From assembly GCF_036669915.1 (NCBI RefSeq), contig NC_089314.1, positions 23,018,930-23,082,929 on the forward strand: a stretch of 64,000 nt of DNA, in the 5' to 3' direction. A program made the position numbers and the translations under genes. Each line of letters begins with the position of its first letter. The stretch's first letter is position 1. The notes beneath the pieces were generated by a model, which was given only the letters and a program-made list of their open reading frames with translations, ran no database searches and was not told where the DNA came from. The DNA is from Pocillopora verrucosa. Lineage: Eukaryota > Cnidaria > Anthozoa > Scleractinia > Pocilloporidae. Shown piece after piece: positions 12,051-24,102 of this stretch.

Positions 12051-15000
12051 TGAAAAGGACACAAGGTGACACGTCTTTTCTTCGATTTCTCTTTTCTTGA
12101 GAAGAGTCGTGATCGTGGACTTCATGGACTGCAAGAAAAGAATCATTTACTCCATGGCAAATAATGCAGAGGCATTGTGGGATCAATGATTAGGACTGAT
12201 ACTGGTACAAAAGGAATGAGTGTTCTGCTTTTTCGGTTTTTTCCGTGCTATTTCTCATTTTATAACTTAATAAATCCATTTCTTTATTTTTTTCGGTTTT
12301 TTTCCGTGCTATTTCTCATTTTATAACTTAATAAATCCATTTCTTTATAAATTTTTACTGGAAAAAAATTCCCAGATCATTGACACTTATTAGGCCTTAT
12401 GCAATCTCCTTCACTCAAAGCCAACCAACAGACCGAAAAATTGGAGAGTGTGCTGCCGCAATTTATCCCAGTTTCTGGAATACAACGTGAGTCAAAGTAC
12501 ATTGTATATAAATCAATCAGTCACCTCACCGGCAATTTTTCAACATGCGATAAGCTTACAAAAAGTTTGACACATTCGTGTACCCAAATAAGTATGTGGG
12601 GGTGAAAAAGTGAGACAGAAAGGATCTTTTACCCATGCTACGGGGACCCATGCGCTATAAGAGAATTAATATACGGGACCTACCTTTTTGAAACGCACTT
12701 CGTATTTCTCATCCTCGCTCTCTGTTGTTGCTGTTTCTGGGCTGGTCTTCTGTTCACCTGGCCTGATCTGCTTGGGTTTGGCGCCAGGGTCTGTACATTG
12801 TCGTCTCAAGTCCTACGCAGCAAAATAAAATAAAGGTTACGTTAGGAATGAATAGGGTCATGTCTTCAGGGCTGCCAAACATGAAGAACTGCTTGACAAC
12901 AAGGGTGAACCCGTGAATTTTTTATTTGAGGGTCCAACATTTTATTCAGCAGACACAATTATCTTCTTTTTTTCCATTATAGCCTTTATAAGCAAAAAGT
13001 ATTTAAGATAAGAAAAATTAAAATATTTAAATTTGATTAGCAATATACGATCATGTCGTTGGAAGAACTTTGGTTTCAGACAAGTGATATGAATACCCAG
13101 AGGTCAAGTGGGGGTAAGGGAGGGGGTGGGGGGAATCAGCCATGCCTACCCTGGGTCCGCCACGGGATGATAAATTTTCAATGCGACGAAGACCAGAAAA
13201 AAGTAAGGAACGAACAGACCGCGTGTCTTCTAATCAAACAGAGAGAGGATGGAAAGAACATGAAAATATGAGCTTTATCTAAACCTCCCTTTTTCGACGC
13301 GCAATTCATTTACTTCATTCATTAGATAAATTTTACCTTTTTAGAGTGACACGTCTTTCCAGTCGCTCCACATGGGTCATAGTGTGTACCTTCAGGACGA
13401 CTTTCAGGCTGCAGTTCATAGAGACAAAAAAAACAATTTTTTTATTAGACTTCCTTATATCCCTGATATTTCTTGTCCGTTGTGTTTGAGTTATTAATTT
13501 GTTAACAACTTTCCAATGTTGAACATTTTCGATGAAAGCCCCCTAATCTACTCCTTGGTCTCTTCGAAAACGAAAAGGAAACTATTAGATTATTAGAATG
13601 ATATATCGTTCGATTTTGTTATCTATGTCAACCAAGTCCTTCCGTCATGAAACAAAATAGTGCAGCTCAGAAGGTATTAAGTTCAATCTACTTGAGACCA
13701 TTTGCGATTTCTTCTTCGAAAATGCATACAGATATGGCAATTGATGCCAAATCCTCATTTTCAATGGATAACAGGTATTCTTACCGGTGAGAATAGACCT
13801 CTCCACAGCTTTTCCAGCATATCAACCTGTCCCTGTCGATTGGTCTGAAGTTGCTGGAGTATACAAAAATGCTTTTTTCTTCGTCGGTCATTTTTTCTTG
13901 TGCCATTGCCAAATACTCAACTCGATGCATCACATCGTTGTCTTCTGCTTGGAGACCATAACAGGCGAAGTCGTAGAACTCTCGTTTCACCTCCTCACTG
14001 CATTTACAACACTCTGCCAACATGGAGACGACAGAGGTGTACAACTCCTGTAGACTCACACTGAGTTTCGATAAAAGGTCCAGCGTGACAGGAACTTTCA
14101 GTTTGTCTTCCCATATTTCTGGCACTTCCAACAAAGATGTTACATTTTTACGAAGGAGCTCGTGGAGGTCTTTCAGTTTTTCTTCGATTTTACGCTCTGT
14201 ATCTCCTCGATCTAGTGTGAGAGAATTTCCGGTATCTTCTGAATCATCCTCTCGGACAGAGTTATCGAAGTTCTCGGCCAAATCCTACAAAAGGACACAA
14301 AACTTGTCATCAGAGGAAAAAGAAGAAAATTGAGTTATAATTAATACATAGCGGGTTTAATGTCTACAAAAACTATGTGTCTGGGTTGTGATGATAACAG
14401 CTGACAATATTCTGTCCCCATTACTAAAAGCCCATAATGTAGTGAGTAATGGCACTCGTTTTCATGCAAGTGATTCGGGGAAAAGCAAAACAGCGCACCA
14501 TTCTTGTAAATCGGCTCGGGAAATTTCTCAAAAAGTAAGTCCATACTCAAACGGAAAATTGCAAAAAAATCACGATGATTTTTAATTCTTGTAAAATATA
14601 TTTTTTTTAATTTTGTTCGGAAAATATGAGCTATTTCTGTAGCGTTCAACATAGATTACGTAACATATGCCTACCAGTTCTGACTTGTCTTCTCTTATTC
14701 CAGCCAACTCTTTTTCCAGTTTTAAAGTTCTAGTCTTCCACTCTTGAACTCTGTGTCACATATTAAATGAAAGATAAAATTTCAGAAATATCTTTTGGTT
14801 GATAATAATTTTTTGGAGCATTGAGCAATTGAGAGAATCATGGAAATTTATCCCAATCATATTGGAATGAGCTGTAAGGTATATCTGATATCTTAAGAAG
14901 CAAAAATAAAAACAGAGCAGAAAATGTGGTTACCAACCTCTTGGGAAGTTTTGTGAAGCTGTTGTTTTACCCTAGATAGTTCCTCTTCTAGTTCTTGAAT

Positions 15001-15430
15001 TCTCGTGCGTAATTTCTGGCTCTGTTTATTAAACAACATAAAGGAAAATAAACTTTTTGGTTTTGTGTCTATCAAAGAGAAATTATCAGATAAAGTATCC
15101 GTTGTTTGACAAGAAATGGTTCGTTACCATGCTGGTTGGAAACGTAAAGAAAGATAAATATCCAACTAGCTGCCCATTAGAAATTAAAATTATTTACCAA
15201 CCTCTTCTAAACTATCTTGAAGCTGTTTTGTTATACTCTGCTTTTCTTCTTCGACCTCCTGCTTTCTCACTTGCAATTGGTGGTGCTGTTTATTGATAAA
15301 CGTAAGTCCGTTTTAACTTCGTATTACGTAATTCTGTTAAAAATCAGAAGAACTAAACTTGCAAATAATTTCTCACCTCTTTTTCCGAATGCTTCCGGTT
15401 TTTCTCTAGTTCATCTGTTATACTCTTCAT
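12051..15430 (-). CDS. Gene A: coiled-coil protein with the shared LQELY/FYDF helical module; frameshifted
   Basis: Eight minus-strand exons join in phase 0. Four coiled-coil exons come first: 15377-15430, 15202-15285, 14938-15021 and 14675-14740. The two 84 bp exons encode heptad-rich text such as RIQELEEELSRVKQQL. Exon 13785-14284 carries the helical module: SLQELYTSV, CCKCSEEVKREFYDF, MTDEEK, then LEKLWRGLFSP. Next come 13337-13408, 12684-12812 (EDEKYEVRFKK) and 12051-12128. The module exon is 500 bp, where paralogues have a multiple of three. The frame breaks at an A6 run (13873-13878), beyond which the expected LFSP end lies in another frame. The gene is therefore either a pseudogene or the assembly has lost one base. 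Its 5' end (beyond 15430) and 3' end (below 12051) are unknown. The acceptor of exon 14675-14740 is ambiguous (14740 or 14750). Confidence 0.65.
12218..12348. repeat. Tandem duplication of about 65 bp
   Basis: The block tttttcggttttttccgtgc ... cttaataaatccatttcttta occurs twice in tandem, nearly identical. The near-identity implies a recent duplication. It lies in a gene A intron. Confidence 0.85.
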
Positions 15431-15469
15431 CTAAAATAAGATAAAAAAATCAAACTTTAAAATTTTGCA

Positions 15470-15788
15470 GGCCCATGACTCTTCTATAAGCTAAACTCTT
15501 GCTTAGCCAATGACTCTTCTATGGGCTAAACTCTTGCTCAGCCAGCAATTCTTCTATGGGCTAAGCTCTTGCTCAGCCAGTAATTCTTCTATGGGCTAAG
15601 CTCTTGCTCAGCCAGTAATTCTTCTATGGGCTAAGCTCTTGCTCAGCCAGTAATTCTTCTATGGGCTAAGCTCTTGCTCAGCCAGTAATTCTTCTATGGG
15701 CTAAGCTCTTGCTCAGCCAGTAATTCTTCTATGGGCTAAACTCTTGCTCAGCCAATAACTCTTCTATGGGCTAAACTCTTGCTCAGTT
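15470..15788. repeat. 35-bp minisatellite, about 9 copies
   Basis: The unit is gccagtaattcttctatggg followed by ctaagctcttgctca. Five central units are identical or nearly so, and the outer units are diverged (ataag, aaactc). The array lies just upstream of the first recognised coiled-coil exon of gene A, probably in an intron. Confidence 0.9.
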
Positions 15789-17439
15789 CAAATTTTTAAC
15801 GGAGAGAACGTTTTAGATCTTACAGAGGACTTTATACAGCCACTTATACAGCAAAGATTTTTAGGAAGGCTTAAGTGCCACTCTCGCTAAGAGCGGTCCT
15901 CTCGACTTTCCGTCGGAAAAAAGTTTTCTTTTATTTTTTGCCCATGAAAAGGGTTTAGGACACATGTTTCAAAAATAGTTTAGTTGTTCTCCAATTCTCT
16001 TTTTGTGCGTCGCCACAAGCCAAAAATCATTTTTGGCCAGACCACCTCTGTGAACAGCGATCGAAAGTGTCAATTTCAAAGATTTTGTCCAGTGCGCAGC
16101 CTGCTACAAGTTACAAGGTATATTCAGTTAGTTCACAGACAAAATATGGAAACTTCAGCTGAAATATTTTTCATACCAGCGTAATCAGAGGAGACCCTGC
16201 TCTTCGACCTTAATTTACATATCAAAAATTCACTACTTTGTACGAAAGAATTCTCAAAATGCAGGCGTTGATCGGGCCGAAAAAGCATATCAGTGCATAG
16301 TTTATACACCAATGAGGTCACGGATTGCCTCAAACCCGCGGGTTTATCTCTAGCTTCCATCCACCAACTTCTTAAAAACAACGCAAATCCCTGTGTTTGC
16401 TCAATTGCGCTCGTGTCAAATATCATTTGTATGATTCTTGGAATTGACCAAGATCTCCTTTTGACAGTTCAAACTTCGTTCGTTTATCTTCTACGTTGAG
16501 AACTTTAGGTTTTCACAGCAACTGAATGGAGATTAGATGCCGATTTGTCCTAAAACGTCGTGTAAACGTGATCGGTCGTAACGCTTGCGCGCTTGCGTGA
16601 TTTACAAAGTAGACAAAGGTGATCGGAAGGCGCCTTCTCGATAATTTACGTTGAAATATCAGGTCATGAATTATGTACACTGTGGAGAAGATCAAAATTA
16701 AAGAATAAAATTTGGCACTCTGGTCATAACAGACATATCGCGTTGCTTAAAAGGACACAAAAACAAGTTAAAATAGGTTGCAGTATTTATATTTACAAAA
16801 CAACACGCATACACTCCGAAACATTTCTGGCACTTTCTCCCGAGATTTAGTATACGGAACCCGATGAACTAACCCTCCTATCCTTGTAGCAGGATAGAAT
16901 TCTGTAATCCGTTACATCCACTGCACGGGGGATTGGCCTATGCAGCTTCACCAGAGCCCTGTTAGCCAGCATTACCTGTTTCCACCTCTCACGACGAGGA
17001 CGTAGGGTTGGACTTTTGAGAGGTATTGACATGATATACCTAACTTTAATATTCACGAATTCTCCCCTATGAAAAGCAGAATTACCTGAAGCTTCGAGAA
17101 AGCTTATGATATAGTCCTACGTATTAAACAGAGAAAAAATAATACAATTAAGAGCTTGAATCAACAGCGTTAATAAACAAGAATAGCGTTTCCTTCAAAT
17201 TATACAACAGCAGCTACCGAAAAAAAAGTCAGACTTGGGTGTTGAAAGTCATCATCGCGATTCCTGAAATATTTTTCAAATTTTGATCGAAAAAACATGG
17301 TAATTTCGTAACAAAAACCTGGAACCAAGTCAATTGTTGTCTATTTCTGACTTAAGATCCACAATTGGTTTTTACGTTGGTGAAATCGTTCCCGGCTCTG
17401 TGGTATGAATGAACGAGTTCATGCAACCAAACCAAAGGT
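15789..17439. other. Spacer between genes A and B
   Basis: No well-supported gene. A minus-strand candidate at about 16977-17035 starts ATG and reads MSIPLKSPTLRPRRERWKQ before a GTAATG donor; it could be a first exon of gene A, but an overlapping frame is also open. Position 17090-17125 holds a small exon-like unit (DYIISFLEAS, GTAATTC donor) that is a copy of the gene B exon at 20937-20967. Confidence 0.3.
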
Positions 17440-17450
17440 CTACTCTGCCA
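17075..17450. repeat. Direct duplication partner of 20910-21285
   Basis: About 370 bp matches 20910-21285 in the same orientation. Shared blocks include gcagaattacctg, cctacgtattaaacagagaa and cagacttggg, and at the far end ctgtggt followed by aggtctactt. This copy contains the stop region of gene B, and the other lies in a gene B intron. It therefore looks like an internal duplication of the gene's 3' flank. Confidence 0.75.
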
Positions 17451-20400
17451 ATTCTTCGCTTTCATCACATATGTAAGACTCACTCCTGAGGCGCTTTAAA
17501 CACTCCTCAATCTCATCAAGAGCTCGTTTAATCTGTGGGGTTGTTGAATTTTTACCCTCTCGGTAAGTGTAGGTCGCCTTTGCCACACACTCACCGTTCA
17601 GACTACTGAATGTCACGGTAACAGGTCCTGCCACGTCACCACCTATTTAATTCAAATTATTCATACAATGTAACATAAACTTTTGACGATTTGTTTTGAA
17701 GTAAGTGTTTCCATACACCTGAACATATAAGCTGAAGAAACTCTACCAGATATGGGACTGGGAAAGAAGGTTAAGAAGAAGGATAACAAACATTGCATAC
17801 GTCGGCGAGGAATTAAACCCTCTGGCACCACCACTGAGTAAAATGAAGGCTGAGAGCAGTGCAAGATCACTTTTTAGCAAAATCAAAGAAAAACAGCGGA
17901 CACTTACGAGGAATTTCCTCTCCAAACAGAGAAAGACCATCTCTCGATACCCATACTTTCACGGACTTATCGCCAAATGTTGCCCAACCTGTTTCCATTG
18001 AACGTGAGAGTTCTTCATCTATAACTGCACGAAATAATCCTCCGCCCTAAACGAAAAGGAAGGGGAAAAATACCTGAAATTCATGCCTTTTGCATGTTTG
18101 TTTGTTAGCTGGAGTTCACTAATATCATGAGCAGATGTTGGTGTGTTTGTTTGTTTATTAAATTACGGAAATGTGATCATTCTTGTTGCCGGAGTTGTCA
18201 GGGTTTTCCCGCAAGAATTTGCCAGGAGATTTTTAACTTTCTTTAGCGAATAAATAAGTGTTTGCGCTCTTTCTCACTAAGAATTCGCTTAATAGCAGTA
18301 ACCAGTGCACGAAGGCTATCACACTCGCGATTTAATCCCCGTTTTTCGTACAAACTGTTGCATAAATTCCGAGTGAATTTTGTTCAGGGCCTCCGGTCCT
18401 ACTTTAACGCTTTTGTCATAGCCGTTTTTTAAAGCCCAAAACTTCCCAACCTTTATTCAGTTTCTTGTGCTTTCTTGGGTGTAACGTTGTTACTTTATCC
18501 TAACTTGTCCGCCATTTTGTTTTTTTGCGCTTTCACGACTCTCCTGTCAATCAATTTAATTTCATCTTTCTGCACTTAATTTCAACTTTCTGTACTGCTT
18601 GAGATAAATTGACGTGTTCTCAACCAACGAGAATGCTAAATCTTTGCAAGCATATCATTACCATGAAAACAAAGAGAAACTCCTTCCCAAATGGTATATT
18701 ATTCAATAATATCTCTAGTTTTCGCTCCTGTAACTTTGATTAACAAATCAGAAGACAAAACACGAATCTACCTGCAAAGGCCCCTCTGCGGGTTTCATTC
18801 TCGCATCTTGTATTCGTAGAGATATGGGTCGGTTGAGAGCTTGGGCAGGACATGCGCTCGCTGTATGAACAATAGTGCAAAATTGAGCAATTTAAATCTA
18901 AGACGAAGTTCCAGACACAAAGAAAGTAAAAATGAAATCACATCATCTAGTTACATATTAGTAAGAACATAACGAATATAGTTGTTATGTGTTTTACTAT
19001 TTCGAAATGCAGCTTTATAACATGATTGGGTACGAGATAGGATGTTGTTCACTTTACCTAGTGATCATATTTGTATGGTTACCATTTATCCACCTCAGCG
19101 GAGATATAAAGAAAAGAAAGTTTTCCCCAGGAGTACAACAGAATGCCCAGGCCATCGCTCGAATCCAGACCTCTTCACCCGTATTCGAGCACGCTATTTA
19201 CTGGCCTACGTCAATCCAGATCTACATCGTGTAATTTACACCTCCATAATTAGAGTAATACCAGTGATAATTAAATTTGTGGCTAACACTGAACCACACG
19301 ATAAGTGTTTTCCAAACCAATGCCTTTTCATGAGTTTTTTTTCTTTAAATTAGCTGTCGATAAAGAGAGTCTACTTCTTCGGATTTCGATGTCCTGTTTC
19401 AGCTTAGCGTTTCAGGGAAAAGTTTATAAGCTAACTTCTTTAAGTTTTTTGTCTCATTTTTTCCCGTAACTTTGTTACAAAAATCAGGCCTACCCAGTCT
19501 CATCTTAGATACTATTTTCTCGGCCAACCTCACCTTCAGACGGGATACCGCTGTCAGATTTTCCGGAAGAATCACTTTTGTCGCTTATCAAACAATCTTC
19601 CTCCATCAACTACAGTACATTAGAGAAAAACACATACATATTTACTTTAAGAAATTAATATCCAACTGTGTCGGCATACACCATAAACGTCGGAGATCTT
19701 AAAATCAATTCAAAACCAAATGTTCGAAATCGGAAAATAACAAGCATATACTAAATAAGTTGGCTGAGCTCTAACCTTAACTGTTACAGACGATACATAC
19801 CCTAAAAACAAAACCTAGTTGATCGACCAAAGTTCAACCATAAAAGGGTCCAGTCAAACAAATAACAGGTATTTAACAAAAGATTTTACTAGTTTTCTGA
19901 TTGCCTCTCAAGGTGCACTGATACAACTACTAAAGGTTAATGTACCCTGATTGGCTTTGTCACTCGATCCTCTTGCGTTGTTTCTTGGGCACTGAATATT
20001 CCATTCTGAGAAACGGTTTCTATATCAAATAATCGAAATCATTATCACTCGGTTTGTTGAAATGTCTAAGATATCAATCCAAAATTACCCAAAGTAAATT
20101 TTAAACATTAAAATTACCAACCAAAATAAATCTATGCAAACCAAAGGAATTTTGACGTGTATGTCATACTTTCAATTTATGTTAAAAAGTGGATAAACAA
20201 GCTTTCCTGGCCCACCTCCTGAGGAACTTAAAGCACTGTCATCGCTTTGAAGGGCATCAGTGGCGGTTGAGGGAATCTGATTTTGTAGTTAGTAAAAAAG
20301 AAAAAGAACAATCGATTTAAAAGGTGCCTCATTTGTGCCAGAGATGCTGGATGTTCATTTCATTTACAATGAAGTCGATTCAAAGAGTGCATAGGACAGT

Positions 20401-23400
20401 TTTGAAAGATATGAGTGAGGTTTTGTCCCAATTAAGAAAGTAATTATGCTCATTAGCCTATCTAGATTGTATTTATCTCAATTAATCTAGATAATGCACA
20501 TATCTTTTCGCATTCACATCATTCCATTTAATCACACCATTACACCAAATAGTATGTCAAAAGAATGCCTTGTTTAATTGAAAATGTTACCTCATTCTGT
20601 TCTTGATTTCTATTGGTCAACATTGAGGTCCCTGATTTCGTTTCAACTGTTAAAGCGGCCTCGAGACTCTCCAAATGGATGTCTTGAAATGAATTGAAAT
20701 GCCGTACGTTTATGATTACTGTGTCAATAGTCTAATTTTGGTAGACTAACGGATGCTCTTAAATTCTTCGGCTAAATTTCGATAGCTCGAGTTTCTTGTT
20801 TCCACGACGTGGATAATGTCCTTTCACTACTTCACTCTACTCTCCGGCGACTAAAGTTTCTAACAGAAAATCTGAACTAACCAACATCGCACAAAGAGTT
20901 ATGACATGACATATGAAAATCAGAATTACCTGGTGAGTTGGGAGCGTTTAGGTTATCACCCTACGTATTAAACAGAGAAAAAATAATAGAATTAAGTGCT
21001 TGAATTAACAGCATTGAAAAACAAGAATGGCGTTTCCTTAAATTATACTATACACTAACCACTGAAAAGAAAATTCAGACTTGGGCGTTGATAGTCATTA
21101 TCGCGATTTCTGCAAATATTTGAAAATTTTGATTGAAGTAACATGGTAATTTTTGTAACAAAAACCTTAATTGCTGTCTACTTCTGATTCAAGATCGACC
21201 ACTGGTTTTTACTCTGTTGAAATCGTTCTCGGTTCTGTGGTCTTGCTTACGAATAGAATGAGCAGAGGTCTACTTTTACTAAATTCAGAATTTTTTTTTT
21301 TAATTAAAAAATTATCCGCTAAAATTTACTCAGGACCCCCCTTTTCCAACCAAGAGTAGTATGCAGTGAAGGTGTCTCCTGAAGAAGGACTGCTGCATTA
21401 TATTTGAACTGGGTTAGGAGAGAGTAACGGGAGTGCTAGATGATTATCTTTGATAGATTATCTTTCACCATTTTCCACTGTATTCTTTCTCTCATTGAAT
21501 GAAATTCCTAGTATAAAAACAAACTTGAACATGATAACAGAATTCACTTACAAGCCACCCAGGATTATTTGTATTCATATCGCGTTCCCATTGCGTCGTT
21601 TCCAAAGCGTTTTCTAAAGAATTATCAAGTTTCAAAGAGTTAACACAATTACAACAAAAGGAGAAGCAAACTAAAAAAAAATATTATCTGTGACTAATTT
21701 TGACGATTCATTTTAAAGTAATTAATTGACAGGAAAATGTCAACCATCTCTCTACAATTCGGCCACAAGAAGCTTAATTCATTTGAGAGTTAAACAATTA
21801 GTGAACATTTAACAATTGGTTCATATGTCAGCGTGTGTTCATCGAGATATGAAGCACGCGGGAAGTTTGGAGAGCACGAAAGATGCATAAGAGTTGCTCG
21901 AGGCGTAGCCGAGAGCAACTCTAGCTTCTTGAGTGCTCTCCAAACTTCCCAAGTGCTTCATATCTCGATGAACGCACAGACGACGTTTGAACTAATTGTT
22001 TTATAACATTTTCAACCCGAAGGAAAATTTTTTTTCTCGAGGGATTTGTTTGCTGACGTCATGAGCATGCACAATAGGAATATGAAGCATGCTCGCGCAA
22101 TTGAATTTGATTAGACAAAGTTACTAGCTATGTTATAATCGTTTTTTACTTTCACATAATCTTACCTCAGGATCAGAGAAATGCATGTCTTCGCAACTAA
22201 ATTATCCTAAATACCATGACTGACACAATAATTCTCAAAATCAACGCAATACAGTTAAGACGATCATTTAAAGTTGGTAAAACAGGGAGCTTTCAAGCTC
22301 CTGCTCCGGACTTCGGTACTTTGCAAATGCCTTGACACATCAGGATGGTTGAAAATAAAACTTAATCAGTGATTTTGCTTGCACCTTGACTTATATGACA
22401 TTCAGATGTTATTCAAATCGCCTCTTTCCTAACTGAAGGAAATTTAGTCAATTAGATTCTTACATACGCCGATCAACCAATTTTCAATCCATTATTCCGT
22501 TATCTTATGACACGTGTGGCGAAGAAATTTACAAAACATGATCATATGTTTTGTAATTTTTCACTCTAAATATTTGTATCAAATGAGAAGAAAATCAATG
22601 GACCCATACCTTTCATGATGTAAGAGAAAATACAAATTAAAAAATCAACTTGCCTGTTGAGTTAGTTGTTTTCAAAGATGTGACTGTTGTAGCGGATTGA
22701 GGTGTTTGTGTCCATGACACCTTAAATAAACAGAAATTTCTTTAATCAAAGTAATGACTTAAACCCCTGCAGCTCAGTGGAGTTATGAATCTTGTGATTC
22801 AAGTTCTGATTCCAAAACACCGGTAAAAAGCACCAGTGGGACCGTATAAATGGCGTCTCTGCCCTAAATAGGGATACTGTAATTTTGCTTATTTACAAGT
22901 AAAATTCATTGTTGAACACATGTGAGAAAATAAATGGTAGGTTCACTACGTGCGTTATCATTTAAAAGATCACTTACAGTCTGGCCATTTTTAGAGTTGT
23001 GGTAGAAGCTGGTGGACGGCAAATGACCTGACATGAAAACGAATTTATGCTTTACATGTTAGTTTCAGGTTTGAAAGGAAGAGTTTGGTAACAACCAGAG
23101 AAGACAAAAATTGAAGAAAAAGTCGTCCTCGTGTACCTTGTAAAGATGAAGGAGTTCCTCTTGCAGGTGACACCGAGTTGAAGACCGGCTGATTTTGAAA
23201 TATGGAAATATTGTTGAAAAAATTATTTCATTTTTTATTCGAAACCATTTAATTTTGGCGTTAATAAATGCATCTTTATGAGCATTCAGGAATGTAATCT
23301 AACTTTTCATAGAGTTTTGGAAATTGCCAGTAGTTGAAAAAATTACATTTTTACTATTGGTCTTTGCGAGCAACTTTGTCACACCAATCACCAATGTTTC

Positions 23401-24102
23401 TGTTGAAAATTTATTCTTTATCGTTCACTATCTGGAGACAACTTTTCAGTCTTGATTAAGAAAATCAAATAAGTTCACACATTTTACGAATGGCTTAGCG
23501 CAGAGGGGCATACCAGAAAGTAACGAAAACGAAAAGATTCTAAATCCGGAAGTATCGAGGGTATAATAAGCTTCAAAACTGAACGGTGTTATGATTGTTT
23601 TATACATCGTGTGTACCTCGTCCTCCAGGACTAAATACAAGGCCGACCCGCCTTGTACTTTTCTTTTAATCGTTCGTCCATCCCAAACACGGTGTTCACC
23701 ATGAAAATTTAATCGAGCGCTAGTCTGTCCGTCTCGTGTTGCACACGAAAACCTAATAAGACAAAAAAGTTAAAGAGGTTTGGTTTGCAAAAGTGATTCT
23801 TCAAATTTCTTTATAAATCAAAGTCATGTGAATCGTTCTGCGCTGGTTTACTAATGAGTATCATTACCATAGTACGTTATGAAGTACTTACCACACAGTC
23901 TGCATTTACCTTTTATTTGACAAGATAGGGGAGAACTTGTTTTCAAGCAAGTTTCTCACATCATCATCCTTCATGTCTTGGAAAAATTTCACGCGACTTT
24001 GGTACTGTTTTCCTTTCCTCAATTCTGCAATTTCTGATAGGGTCAATGTCTTTGATTCCTCTTTGCTAAGTAGATAGACATTTTTTTGGAATACTTCCAT
24101 AC
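17440..24102 (-). CDS. Gene B: multi-exon protein with a C-terminal IPT/TIG-like domain
   Basis: Twelve minus-strand exons are recognised: 23910-24102, 23617-23752, 23138-23189, 22978-23027, 22654-22720, 21552-21613, 20937-20967, 20591-20646, 20216-20276, 19946-20015, 19534-19609, 18772-18860, plus 17908-18046 and the last exon 17440-17642. Phases agree at most joins; 19946 to 19534 is off by one and an exon may be missing there. The first two exons encode a compact domain (KTLTLSEIAELRKG, KRFSCATRDGQT, LYLVLEDE) I cannot name. The middle exons are Ser/Thr/Asn-rich linker with one WTQTP motif. The last three exons carry AEGPLQGGG, ATFGDKSVKVW, AGPVTVTFSSLNG and AKATYTY in the order of an IPT/TIG beta-sandwich, then an acidic tail ending EELAE. 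IPT/TIG domains bind DNA in Rel-type factors but also occur in receptors. The 5' end is beyond 24102. Confidence 0.6.
18280..18663. repeat. Dispersed repeat copy 2, inside a gene B intron
   Basis: Matches 5580-5965. On the minus strand it reads FWALKNGYDKSVKVGPEALN, then KIHSEFMQQFVRKTG, in an open stretch of about 40 codons before a stop. Upstream is MADKLG with a good start context but an early stop. It is probably a decayed transposon-derived frame. Confidence 0.6.
20910..21285. repeat. Direct duplication partner of 17075-17450
   Basis: This intronic copy contains the small exon 20937-20967 (GDNLNAPNSP, phase 0 to 1). The other copy has an equivalent splice-bounded unit with different coding text (DYIISFLEAS). 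Confidence 0.7.
21810..22147 (-). mobile_element. Foldback element, copy 2
   Basis: An inverted repeat with arms at about 21812-21880 and 21938-22010 matches copy 1 (9885-10080), and the adjoining 22020-22147 matches 9597-9884 in reverse. The loop holds gttgctcgag/gagagcaac. The two copies are about 80% alike in the arms by eye. The element lies within an intron of gene B. Confidence 0.7.
22646..22654 (-). other. Apparent GC-AG intron donor in gene B
   Basis: The exon 22654-22720 ends ...AACTCAACAG and is followed by GCAAGT. The reading frame and phase continue correctly into exon 21552-21613. GC-AG introns are a known minor class with a strong exon-side CAG, as here. Confidence 0.55.

Noticed and set aside
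14022..14333. 103-codon plus-strand frame opposite the gene A module exon
   Set aside because: Shadow frame of the conserved minus-strand exon. Its text is low complexity and not conserved in the paralogues.
16133..16499. Overlapping 97-codon minus and 68-codon plus frames
   Set aside because: Neither has convincing splice borders, and neither resembles the neighbouring gene A or gene B text.
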